DNA of 64,000 nt from Lachnospiraceae bacterium MD335 (GTDB lineage Bacteria; Bacillota; Clostridia; Lachnospirales; Lachnospiraceae), in NCBI GenBank assembly GCA_000403335.2, contig KE159632.1, forward strand, positions 120,083 through 184,082, read 5' to 3'. Each line of letters begins with the position of its first letter. Position 1 is the stretch's first letter. Below are positions 52,470 through 60,760 of this stretch, piece after piece. The notes below the pieces were generated by a model that saw only the letters and a list, made by a program, of their open reading frames with translations, did no database searches and was not told the origin of the DNA. Both the position numbers and the translations under genes were made by a program.

Positions 52470-52710
52470 ACCCCTTACAGCCAGTAAGGAATTACCCATC
52501 TTGTTGCTTAAGCTGTTAGAATGAGTAAGGCAATAGGTCTGGCCACCCCCTTTCAGGACTTAGCGTCCGTAAAACAGTCAGCCAACCAGCCCTCATTCGC
52601 AGCATTCGTTTTACGCAGGTTGAACCCAAAGACGTTCGTGTGATACCCAGTAGATTGAATAGGCAATGGGAAAACTGGTATTGACCATTGCTAATACATT
52701 ACAAAGGAGT
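52470..52710 (+). other. Left end of the second IS110-family element, candidate bridge RNA
   Basis: About 240 bases without a coding frame directly before the transposase. In the IS110 subgroup a ~180-base bridge RNA is encoded here. Stems such as CCAGTAAGG/CCTTACTGG-like pairs are possible, but loops cannot be assigned by eye. Confidence 0.4.
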
Positions 52711-52717
52711 ATCTATT

Positions 52718-53935
52718 ATGAACGCTGTTGGTATTGATGTTTCCAAAGGCAAGAGCACTGTCACCATCCGCAGACCCGGCGATATTGTCGTCATGTCTCC
52801 CCGCGACATCCCACATACACAGTCCGCCATCAATGACCTGATCGCGCAGATCAAGGAACTTGACGGGGATACAAAAGTCTGTATGGAGCATACCGGAAGG
52901 TACTATGAACCGGTTGCCGCATGGCTTTCTGATGCCGGTATCTTTGTCAGCGCCGTTAATCCCATGCTCATCAAAGAATTCGGAGATGATTCCCTGCGTT
53001 CTCCCAAGACCGACAAGGCTGATTCCAAAAAAATCGCTCGTTATACTCTTGACCGATGGGCAAAACTGAAGCAGTATGGAAGCATGGATAAAACACGCAA
53101 CCAACTAAAGACCATGAACCGCCAGTTCGGTTTCTATATGGATCAGAAGACTGCCATGAAAAACAACCTCATTGCCCTGCTCGACCAGACCTTTCCGGGT
53201 GCTAATAACTTCTTTGACAGCCCTGCCCGCAGCGACGGTAGCCAGAAATGGGTGGACTTTGTCTATACCTACTGGCATGTGGACTGTGTGCGCTCCAAGT
53301 CTCTGGATGCCTTTACGGAGCACTACCAGAACTGGTGTAAACGCAAAGGCTATAACTTTAGTGCCGCCAAAGCAACGGCTATTTATCAGCTTTCCTCTGA
53401 CATGATCGCAGTATTCCCAAAGGATGACGGCACAAAGATGCTGGTACGGCAGGCTGTGGCAATGCTGAATACTGCATCTGAAACGGTGGAATCCCTCCGT
53501 GTGAAAATGGACGAAACCGCATCCACGCTGCCAGAATACCCTGTCGTCATGGCAATGAATGGTGTCGGGCCCACGCTTGGTCCACAGCTCATGGCTGAGA
53601 TCGGAGATGTGACGCGTTTTACGCACCGCGGTGCGCTGACCGCTTTTGCAGGCGTTGACCCCGGAAAAGATGAATCCGGACAGCACGTCCGTAAAAGTGT
53701 GCCTACCACAAAGAAAGGCTCTCCTTATCTGCGCAAGACCCTCTTCCAGATCATGGACGGCCTTATCAAGCGTTCTCCCGTGGATGATCCCGTTTATGCT
53801 TTCATGGACAAGAAGCGGACACAGGGCAAGCCTTATTACGTCTACATGACTGCTGGGGCAAACAAGTTCCTCCGCATTTATTACGGGCGGGTAAGGGAAT
53901 ATCTTTCCGCACTGGCGGAAGCCGAAAATAGCTAA
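52718..53935 (+). mobile_element. IS110-family transposase, second element
   Basis: 405 residues. DEDD domain: AVGIDVSKGKSTVTIR, CMEHTGRYYEPVAAWL, NPMLIKEFG, SPKTDKADSKKIARY. C-terminal domain: MAMNGVGPTLGPQLMAEIGDVTRFTHRGALTAFAGVDPGKDESGQH with the catalytic Ser region KSVPTTKKGSPYLRKTL. AAAGGAG precedes ATG 52718. Not closely related to the transposase at 32811. It separates the ABC operon from its regulator pair. Confidence 0.93.
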
Positions 53936-53957
53936 ACAAATGTCCTTGCTTTTCATC

Positions 53958-53990
53958 AGACCAGCGTATTGCGGTGGTCTGTTTGTGGTA
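53958..53990 (+). terminator. Terminator after the second transposase
   Basis: CAGACCA...TGGTCTG stem followed by TTTGTGG. 53990-54180 is AT-rich and holds the promoter region of the next operon (TATACT at ~54155). Confidence 0.6.
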
Positions 53991-54243
53991 CTTATTTTTC
54001 AACCTGTATAAAATTTTCAAAGTTCACAAATTTCTGCTTGACTTTTTATTTGCAGACTGTTTTTTTTCATTTTAACTGCAAAGTCCTAAAAAAGTCTTGT
54101 AATTGGAATCAATTTAAACGTCACTTTTTATAGGATTTTTATAGAATTATCTGCTATACTGAATAGAAAAGAGGAACCCGCAAATGGAAAAATGTCTTTC
54201 CAGCCATATGCGGAGCGACACCATGGAAAGAGGATTTGATATC

Positions 54244-54942
54244 ATGAAAATACTATTGCTTGAAGATGATATAGAACTTTGCAGTTCCATACAGGATGAA
54301 CTGCAAAAAGCCGGATATATAGTTGACTGCTGCTATGATGGAGAAACCGCCATGATCCATGCACTGAATATAGAATACTGCTATGACCTGGCAGTCATTG
54401 ACCGTATGCTCCCCATCATTGACGGAATGACAATTATTAAGGCCATGCGCCGGAAGGGAATTGCAATTCCTGTCATTATTATTACGGGGATGTCAGAACT
54501 AAATGACAGGATAGAGGGACTGGACAATGGTGCAGATGACTATCTGGTAAAACCTTTTCATATCGCAGAACTGCTTGCCCGCATCAGAGCGCTGACCAGG
54601 CGTCCCGCCGAAATAAAACAGGAAATGCACATTTGCTTTTCTGATCTGTCTTTCAATCAGATGGAACGTATCTTGTCATGCGGCAAAAATTCCCTGCTTT
54701 TAACTGCGAAAGAGTCCGAGGTACTGTCTGCCTTTATAAACCACCCCCAATCCCTCATTACCAGAGAGCAGCTGATATACAAAATTTGGGGAACCGATAC
54801 AGACATCGTACCCGGAAACGTGGATAATTATATTTCGTTTCTCAGGAAACGGTTACGGGAGATAGGAAGCTGCTGCGAAATAAAAACGGTTTACGGATCT
54901 GGCTATAAATTGGAGGGCAAAAATGCTGGAGCATTTATATAA
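54244..54942 (+). CDS. OmpR-family response regulator
   Basis: 232 residues. Receiver: LLEDDIELCSS, AVIDRMLPIIDG (phospho-acceptor Asp) and YLVKPFHIAEL. Winged helix: LLLTAKESEVLSAFINHPQSLITREQLIYKIWGTD and VDNYISFLRKRL, with GYKLE at the end. ATG 54244 follows AGAGG. Together with the next gene it probably controls the divergent ABC operon, as BceRS-like systems do. Confidence 0.92.
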   Translation: MKILLLEDDIELCSSIQDELQKAGYIVDCCYDGETAMIHALNIEYCYDLAVIDRMLPIIDGMTIIKAMRRKGIAIPVIIITGMSELNDRIEGLDNGADDYLVKPFHIAELLARIRALTRRPAEIKQEMHICFSDLSFNQMERILSCGKNSLLLTAKESEVLSAFINHPQSLITREQLIYKIWGTDTDIVPGNVDNYISFLRKRLREIGSCCEIKTVYGSGYKLEGKNAGAFI

Positions 54943-56218
54943 AAAACTTCATCTTATTTTTATCAGTTCCATTATGTCCATCATAACCGTCATTATTGGA
55001 ATTTTATGCAATGATTTCATTGATAATAAACGGCAAAACGACAGTATTTTTTTCGGGCGGCTTTCTACGTTAATGATTTATGAACTGGAAAATCCGGAAA
55101 AAAGCCCTCAAACGGTTATCAAGCCCTATGAAGATAACTATTCCATTTTTGCCGTGCTAAAGGATGCACAGGGAAATGTGATTTATCAAAGTCCTCTCTC
55201 ATTTCCAACCGATATAACCTTTTTATTAAGTCAATTTACAGAGAAGGCAAGTGTTGAATCTGTCACAGCATTGGATCAGACAAAGGCTACAACACAAGGC
55301 GGGGTTTTATCTTTTTCCGGTAGTTCACATGATAAATATTGGGGAATACCGGCTGTTGTCATTGACAAAAACGGAACCCTGTTTTATCTGAGCCTGCTGC
55401 ACCGGCAAAAGACAATTTTTGAACTGATAGGGAAACAACTGCCTTTTTATATACTGCTATGGGTTATCTCCTTATTCTGTATCATAATTGTAAGCCGATT
55501 TCTGCTGAAACACGCTATAGAACCAACCGAAAAAGTATTACAAAGCCAGAAAGGTTTTATTGCCGCTGCCTCCCACGAGCTAAAAGCGCCGCTTGCAGTC
55601 ATACTTGCCAACAATGACAAAATAAACAGATTAAGCGACGGCATACCGGATATTAAAAAGGCCGCAAATATTATAGATGCAGAAACTATGCGAATGTCAA
55701 AGTTGATTAAAGATATGCTTTTACTGGCCTCCTCAGATTCCGGAACACGCAATATCAATAAAACAATGGTAAATATTGATACTTTGCTGATCGCCCTTTA
55801 TGAAGCTTATGAACCGATATGCGGCCAGAAAGGAATTCCTTTAGATGCAGATTTTATGGATATCCACTTTCCCGTACTATACACAGACCGGGAATACCTT
55901 TTTCAGATCTTAAGCATTTTTATGGATAATGCCATTTTTCATTCTGAAACGAAAGCATCAATCCAAATAAAAGCCACTCTGTCACGCAAGGCTATAACTA
56001 TTTCTGTTATTGATCACGGACAGGGAATCTCTGCCGAGGACAAACCTTACATTTTTGACCGCTTTTACTGTGCCGATAAGTCACATACGGATAAGTCACA
56101 TTTTGGTCTTGGACTAAGCATAGCAAAAGAGTTGGCAGAATTTTTGTCTGCGGATGTCGGGATAAAGAATACAGAAGGTGGTGGAGCTACTTTTTTTCTT
56201 ACACTTCCGTTAAAATAG
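54923..56218 (+). CDS. Sensor histidine kinase
   Basis: 431 residues. Two membrane helices (about 10-30 and 170-195) flank an outside domain of ~140 residues. HisKA motif FIAAASHELKAPLAVI, then N box FMDNAIFHSE, G1 IDHGQGIS, F box FDRFYC and G2 HFGLGLSIAKEL. The large outside domain is unlike the short loop of BceS kinases. It overlaps the regulator by 20 bases. GGAGGG precedes the ATG. Confidence 0.92.
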   Translation: MLEHLYKKLHLIFISSIMSIITVIIGILCNDFIDNKRQNDSIFFGRLSTLMIYELENPEKSPQTVIKPYEDNYSIFAVLKDAQGNVIYQSPLSFPTDITFLLSQFTEKASVESVTALDQTKATTQGGVLSFSGSSHDKYWGIPAVVIDKNGTLFYLSLLHRQKTIFELIGKQLPFYILLWVISLFCIIIVSRFLLKHAIEPTEKVLQSQKGFIAAASHELKAPLAVILANNDKINRLSDGIPDIKKAANIIDAETMRMSKLIKDMLLLASSDSGTRNINKTMVNIDTLLIALYEAYEPICGQKGIPLDADFMDIHFPVLYTDREYLFQILSIFMDNAIFHSETKASIQIKATLSRKAITISVIDHGQGISAEDKPYIFDRFYCADKSHTDKSHFGLGLSIAKELAEFLSADVGIKNTEGGGATFFLTLPLK

Positions 56219-56242
56219 GAGCCCCAATCGCCTATTGAATAA

Positions 56243-56300
56243 TGAGCAGGAAAGCAAGTTGCGCCAACTTTGTTTATGGTATTGCTTTCTGCTTACTTTA
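56243..56300 (+). terminator. Terminator after the histidine kinase
   Basis: GCAGGAAAGCAA pairs with TTGCTTTCTGC over a long loop, followed by TTACTTTAAAA. A weak T run, so uncertain. Confidence 0.45.
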
Positions 56301-56409
56301 AAATAATGTTCCACACCAAGGGGGCTTATATCATCTTAAATTAATGGTATTATACACAAGCGGCCCTTTTCCTTGTTTCATCAATATTCCATTCTTTTTT
56401 ATCGTTCTT

Positions 56410-56650
56410 CTGTATACTATCACGCAAAACTCCAAACTATCACGGAAACTCATATACAAACACGAAAACTCCGAGCGGTTTCCGTGTTTGTATCATATCC
56501 CCCGTTTTTCAACAGCATTTTCCGTCAAGCTAATACATCTTTTAGCCAAAACCGCCAATATCTTACTCCTTTTTACCTTTCCGTTTTATACTATCACGGA
56601 AACCCCGGACTTTTGCCTGAAAGTATACTTTTGCCTGATAGTACGATTTT
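56410..56650. repeat. Iteron-like repeat array, copy V
   Basis: About eight units with the order of copy I (2787-3030) and the same filler (TTTTCAACAGCATTTT, CCAAAACCGCCAATATC). TTTACCCC units at 56845-56880 and three TTCGACA boxes at 56877-56910 follow. No gene is seen in 56300-57080. Confidence 0.75.
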
Positions 56651-57003
56651 TTCCCCAATCGCCATCCTATCAGCGGCATCCAAAAACAAAAAAATTGGGG
56701 TCCACCACCCACCGTGATGAACCCCACCAGGCCTTAAAAACCTTGATTTTAAGCCATTCTCCAATACTTTTGCCTGTTAATACCCAAAATCCTATGGCAT
56801 CATTTGGAAATAGCCGCCTGTGCCGCTGTTATACTTTGATGACTTTTACCCCTCTTTACCCCATTTACCCCACCCAATTCGACATTCGACAAACGGGATT
56901 CGACAAAATCCCCTTGCTTTTGTGCGGAATCCGGCATAAAATGATTTCAGCGGAACACCCCGCAGCGTTTGACAGATGCGGGGGAATCTGTTACAATGAA
57001 AAT

Positions 57004-57096
57004 ACAAAAGGGAATACTGCCGATAGACGGTCAGCCCTTAGAAATTGGTTTCTAAAAAAGTAACCGCATCCTTTGGCCGAGGGCGGTTACTTTTTT
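57004..57096 (+). ncRNA. Antitoxin RNA of type I locus 3 (par-like)
   Basis: Promoter TTGACA-17-TACAAT (56969-56997). The RNA carries ATACTGCCGATAGACGGTCAG, matching boxes in the toxin leader (reverse of 57240-57270), and ends in the shared hairpin. Confidence 0.65.
57054..57096. terminator. Shared bidirectional terminator of type I locus 3
   Basis: AAAAAAGTAACCGC / GCGGTTACTTTTTT, as in locus 1. The toxin stop lies in the stem. Confidence 0.8.
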
Positions 57097-57179
57097 GTGT
57101 GGTTTATGTACGCTATCAAGATCGAAACGATGATTCCAAGAATCATCAGAACAACCGTCAGCAGTTCATAGTCACTCAT
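57087..57179 (-). CDS. Holin-like membrane peptide, type I toxin 3
   Basis: 30 residues, the same peptide as toxin 1 at 11800, with several synonymous codon changes (so the protein is under selection). AAAGGAGG precedes the ATG. The AGAGGGA/TCCCTCT leader hairpin and a TAAAAT -10 near 57285 are conserved. Confidence 0.82.
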   Translation of the reverse strand: MSDYELLTVVLMILGIIVSILIAYINHTKK

Positions 57180-57393
57180 AAGCAATCCCTCCTTTCCCGG
57201 TTTTACCCGTTGTCAGAGGGATAGTCCCTCTGCGAAGAAGGACTGACCGCCTATCCCGTTATGGCAGTACCCCGTATGGATATTTTATCAGAAAATGTCG
57301 GACGCTACAAGCGGTTTCCGGCTTTTTTCTTTTTCTACTTGCAATCCCGCCAAAACAGAGGTAAGCTACGACACCACGGAAGGAGGGATTGGA

Positions 57394-57702
57394 TTGGAAA
57401 AGGATTCTGCATTATACCAATTGATGGATACCCGCATGCACAGCGTCATGAACGGTATCGTGAGCAGTGACGGGGAATACCAGGCGATTCTCCGCAAGTC
57501 GGACATATACTCCGGCGAACTGGACAGGATGGATTTATCAAAAGAAATCCGGCTGCTGATCGACCGCTACGTCAGTGAGCAGAACGCTCTCGGCTCCCGG
57601 TTTGGGATGCTCGCCTACCTGTTGGGATTTTCCGACTGCAAGGCCATGTTCTTGGGGAAATGCCTGCCAACAGATGCAAAAGAAATGAACACAGAATTGT
57701 AA
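57394..57702 (+). CDS. Small mobile-element protein with TTG start, copy 3
   Basis: 102 residues, as at 4310 and 28459. TTG at 57394 follows GGAAGGAGG. Ends LPTDAKEMNTEL. Convergent with the recombinase fragment across a shared terminator. Function unknown. Confidence 0.8.
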   Translation: MEKDSALYQLMDTRMHSVMNGIVSSDGEYQAILRKSDIYSGELDRMDLSKEIRLLIDRYVSEQNALGSRFGMLAYLLGFSDCKAMFLGKCLPTDAKEMNTEL

Positions 57703-57714
57703 CCGCAAATCGGT

Positions 57715-57755
57715 GACAGGGCGGAAAGGCTGCCATGCATCCCTTCCGCCCTGTC
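57715..57755. terminator. Bidirectional terminator, element copy 4
   Basis: GACAGGGCGGAAAGG...CCTTCCGCCCTGTC hairpin between convergent genes. Confidence 0.72.
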
Positions 57756-57764
57756 TCTTTCGTT

Positions 57765-58202
57765 TTAAATGAATATCCACACCTCCAGCTCCGCATACCT
57801 GTTGGACTTCGACCACTGCGGATGTTTCCTGAACCATGCCCGCTCGTCATCCGGCGTGACCGTTATCTTCTTAAAATAAACGGGGGAACCGGCATCATCC
57901 AGTCCCCCTCCCGCATCGGGGCTTAGGTTTAGGAGCCACTCGAAGCGGTCTTCGTAAACCCTCACCCCTGACACATATTTATCCATTTCCTCTTCCGAAA
58001 ACTCGCCATCCTCCGGCATGGAGAACTGCCCCATGAGCTTTTGCAGGTTTTCCAGCTTGCCGCTCACGTCTGCCTCCGTGGCAGGCTCCACGTCCCCGTA
58101 CTGCGCCATCCGCTGCTCCAGTTCCGCAATCCGCTCCCCAACCTCCTGCTGCTTTCGGCTGAATACCTCCTTCGGTATCTCGTTGTTCATCCGCATATCG
58201 AG
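57765..58202 (-). pseudogene. Large serine recombinase, C-terminal fragment fused to a polymerase piece
   Basis: About 145 residues from LDMRMNNEIPKEVFSRKQQ to the end, nearly the same as the end of 28827-29987. It continues in frame upstream into a phage-type DNA polymerase segment, giving an open 236-codon hybrid. Neither half is functional alone. Confidence 0.82.
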
Positions 58203-58480
58203 CCCCTGCTTCACAAGGTCCCTCGCCAGTTCCAGATCGGGGATGTAGTTTTTTGGCAGATTTTGGATTTGCACTATTTTGCCTGACCATCTTGACGTCC
58301 GATTTGCGCCGCAGAACATCAGCATCCCGTGTACCCTGCCATCCGAACATACAGACCGCTCCATCGCCTCATACTTCTTCACGGATGTTTTTGCCATTAA
58401 TAATCTTAATTTGAGCAGTTCCTCAACTTCCCCGTCCGTCTCCGCTATCATCTCCGCCACTGCTTTCTTTGGCAAGGCCC
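58202..58480 (-). pseudogene. Phage-type DNA polymerase, internal fragment
   Basis: About 92 residues: KKAVAEMIAETDGEVEELLKLRLLMAKTSVKKYEAM, CSDGRVHGMLMFCGANRTSRWSGKIVQIQNLP, as in family A phage polymerases at the start of the palm (the R-x-S/G-x-x-P region). A different part from the piece at 5053-5233, so two independent deletions cut the same gene. Confidence 0.7.
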
Positions 58481-58539
58481 CGCAGACCTTCCGCCACGAT
58501 GGAGAACCCTTCTGCGATCTTCAATAATTCACTTCCCAT
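58481..58539 (-). pseudogene. Start of a small helical protein, cut by the polymerase junction
   Basis: ATG 58539 directly follows the DUF4406 stop and reads MGSELLKIAEGFSIVAEGL before entering polymerase sequence in another frame. Confidence 0.5.
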
Positions 58540-58854
58540 TTACATTCCCTCCGTTTCCTTGAATATGATCTCTTTTCCCTGTTCTGTGGCATAGGCGATC
58601 TCTGCCGCCATCCCTTCGGTGGCTTCCCCGAACACCCACACCTCGTCACACAGGGCGAGCAGCTCCATCCCCATAGCGATGCCGAGCCGCCGCTCTTCCT
58701 CTATCCCCTCATTCAGGAACTGTGGGAATAAGAGGTGCGGCGCAATGGGGAGATGCCCTTCCTCACACGCCATGCGGCAGTAGGCCGCCGCCTTCCTTGC
58801 ATTCCCTTCCATGTCGCCGCGGAAGGGGCTGCAGATAAAAACCTTCTTACGCAT
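58540..58854 (-). CDS. DUF4406 family protein
   Basis: 104 residues of a nucleoside-deoxyribosyltransferase-like fold: KVFICSPFRGDMEGN at the start, HLLFPQFLNEG, RLGIAMGMELLALCDEVWVFGE and TEGMAAEIAYA. The S-P-F/Y-R-G and G-M-x-x-E motifs match the substrate pocket of this fold. Known from phages and elements, role unclear. The TGATG overlap couples it to the coiled-coil gene. Confidence 0.85.
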   Translation of the reverse strand: MRKKVFICSPFRGDMEGNARKAAAYCRMACEEGHLPIAPHLLFPQFLNEGIEEERRLGIAMGMELLALCDEVWVFGEATEGMAAEIAYATEQGKEIIFKETEGM

Positions 58855-59012
58855 CAGTGCCTCCATCCTTTCTTCATTTTCCTGTCGTGCGCCGCTTTCG
58901 CGGCTTCGTAGGCTTCCACTTCCTTCTCGATCTGCATCAGCTTGGCGGCGAGGCTTTTCGCTACGATACTGATCGCCTGCAGGATGCCTATAAGCTCCTG
59001 TGATTTTTCCAT
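58854..59012 (-). CDS. Small coiled-coil protein of the element, copy 2
   Basis: 52 residues: MEKSQELIGILQAISIVAKS, AAKLMQIEKEVEAYEAAKAA, DRKMKKGWRH. Differs from copy 1 (30039) at a few positions. GGAGGGAACGG precedes ATG 59012. Upstream lie TTCGACA and TGTCGAA half sites (59129-59160). Confidence 0.7.
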   Translation of the reverse strand: MEKSQELIGILQAISIVAKSLAAKLMQIEKEVEAYEAAKAAHDRKMKKGWRH

Positions 59013-59168
59013 AGGTTCCGTTCCCTCCTTTCCCGCTGTTTTGGAAGGCTCCGAAATATACCCTCCTACCTTTCGTAATGACACTTTTTTGAAAACAGGC
59101 AATGAAAAATGGAACTTTTTTGAAAACCGTTCGACAAACGTATCTTTTCCTGTCGAATATGGAGAGAA

Positions 59169-59621
59169 TCACACGTCAAATCCATGTTCCCGGAAAAAAT
59201 AGCGCAGTTTCTCCATGACTTTATTCTTGCGGAAATCAAGCGTCCGCCTGTTGCCGCCCGTCACCCGCGCATACTCATAAACGCTCATTTCCTCCCCGAA
59301 CACCTTCATGGCAAGCTCCCTCTCTTCCGGCAGGAGGGAATCCATCGCATCCGCAAGCACACCGAGCAGCAGCTTTTTCTCCACCAGCTCGTCCACCCCC
59401 GGCAGCTCCATGTTCGGGATGCCTGCTCCCTCCAAGGCATTATCCCGCCATGCCTCGTAGGATTCCTCCGTATAGCCGTTCTGCTCCATCGCCTCCCGGT
59501 TCCTCTGCTCATGCTTTTTCTGCTGCCACCACGGCCTAAAGTAATTCCTATATTCTTCTTCCGTAACATCCAGTGTGAATTCTTCGTTTCCAGATTTGAT
59601 TGTGATTTTCCTAATAGACAT
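59169..59621 (-). CDS. Sigma-70 region-4-like regulator of the element, copy 2
   Basis: 150 residues. The first ~110 match copy 1 (EEEYRNYFRPWWQQKKHEQRNREAMEQNGYTEESYEAW..., LLPEERELAMKVFGEEMS). The last 40 differ (VYEYARVTGGNRRTLDFRKNKVMEKLRYFFREHGFDV), which is where the recognition helix lies. This suggests an exchange of target specificity between element copies. Start in a hairpin as in copy 1. Confidence 0.75.
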   Translation of the reverse strand: MSIRKITIKSGNEEFTLDVTEEEYRNYFRPWWQQKKHEQRNREAMEQNGYTEESYEAWRDNALEGAGIPNMELPGVDELVEKKLLLGVLADAMDSLLPEERELAMKVFGEEMSVYEYARVTGGNRRTLDFRKNKVMEKLRYFFREHGFDV

Positions 59622-59665
59622 AAAGCGTTCCTTCCTTTACGCCTTCGTAAAGTTAGGAACGCTCT
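59622..59665 (-). promoter_or_regulatory. Ribosome-site-masking hairpin of the sigma-like gene, copy 2
   Basis: AAAGCGTTCC / GGAACGCT and CTTTACG / CGTAAAG with the ribosome site in the arm next to the ATG. 59666-59960 otherwise holds the downstream repeat of the zinc-ribbon gene (TAGCTTTACTCCGGCCATTCG). Confidence 0.65.
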
Positions 59666-59963
59666 CATTCAGATGTGGGACTGGCTTTGAAAAAAAGGCA
59701 AAAAATGGCCCTGAGAAAGCTCTTTGTAAGAAATCTAAAATAATTCACTAGCTTTACTCCGGCCATTCGTGACTCGACACAATGCGGTCCCACTCGCTCG
59801 GTACATATTCAGTTATCCGGCATGGCTGACCTGCCAAGCCGCACAATGGGAATTTCCAAAAATTTCCATTGATAACCTTAGTATGACCATAAAAGAAACG
59901 CTTTAATCTATAAAAGTAAAAATAGCAGGATACCTTCCTGCCATTCTTTCCCACTATGTATAT

Positions 59964-60104
59964 TTATCTTTTTCCTTTCGGTTTCCAGTACACCTTTATT
60001 ACCCTGCCGCAGCTGGGGCATTTCAGCGACACGATAATCCAGCCGGAACCCGTCTCCCCAATGTCACAGGCCCGTTTCTTGCACCATCTCTCCGGGCATT
60101 TCAT
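59964..60104 (-). CDS. Com-like zinc-ribbon protein D
   Basis: 46 residues: MKCPERWCKKRACDIGETGSG..., LKCPSCGRVIKVYWKPKGKR. Pairs C-x4-C and C-x2-C. GGAGGTGG lies before ATG 60104. Very close to protein C at 31143. Confidence 0.73.
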   Translation of the reverse strand: MKCPERWCKKRACDIGETGSGWIIVSLKCPSCGRVIKVYWKPKGKR

Positions 60105-60295
60105 TTTCCGTATAATACCACCTCCTCTCCCCCAAAATACATCTGTTGCTATCTCCCCGCACTGATATGGAACAAGGGAACCAGACATGAATTGTTCCTG
60201 CTTGGTTCCCTTTTATCGTTTGTGCTTTATTGGTTTTCTCCCTGCTCCCGATTCCCATTATCTGTATGAAAACGAGAATGACTATTCACTGCATA

Positions 60296-60760
60296 TTATC
60301 TAAAAAATTGAATAAAAAACAATACATATACATGAATTGGATAATAGACATAAAATAAATATTTCAAATTTTTACCCTTTTCTCCATTGTATAAAAGCAT
60401 AAATGGAATTGCTAAACACATACACCATTGCATACTGACAAATAAAGAAAAAACATTGAAAAATACAGGCCTGAACCATCCAAGCTGCATAGTAAAAAAG
60501 CAGGAACCTGGTACTACCCAGCAAGCCAATGACAAAACTGCAAATACAGCGCAATTTATCATTTTGTTGTTGATAAAGTACCATGCAACACCAAGTAACA
60601 CAAATAAAATAGAATAATCCACATTACATGGCGAAGGGAAAAATAATGATATAAAATACCATGCTGTACTATAACCCTGTTCTAGCAAAATGACGTTAAG
60701 CGCAAAAAATGTAAAGGGGATAACCAAACCGCAGACTCCAATACAAACCGATTTTATATG
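60296..60760 (-). pseudogene. TraX-like membrane protein, C-terminal fragment
   Basis: About 150 residues with four or five membrane helices and the ending NLKYLFYVYYPIHVYVLFFIQF, typical of TraX-family acyltransferase-like proteins. The reading joins the receiver fragment at ~60760 out of frame. The N-terminal half is missing. Confidence 0.6.

Noticed and set aside
54244..56218. This two-component pair as another member of the repeated LytTR system
   Set aside because: The regulator has an OmpR winged helix and the kinase a HisKA domain, with no leader element or paired repeats upstream.
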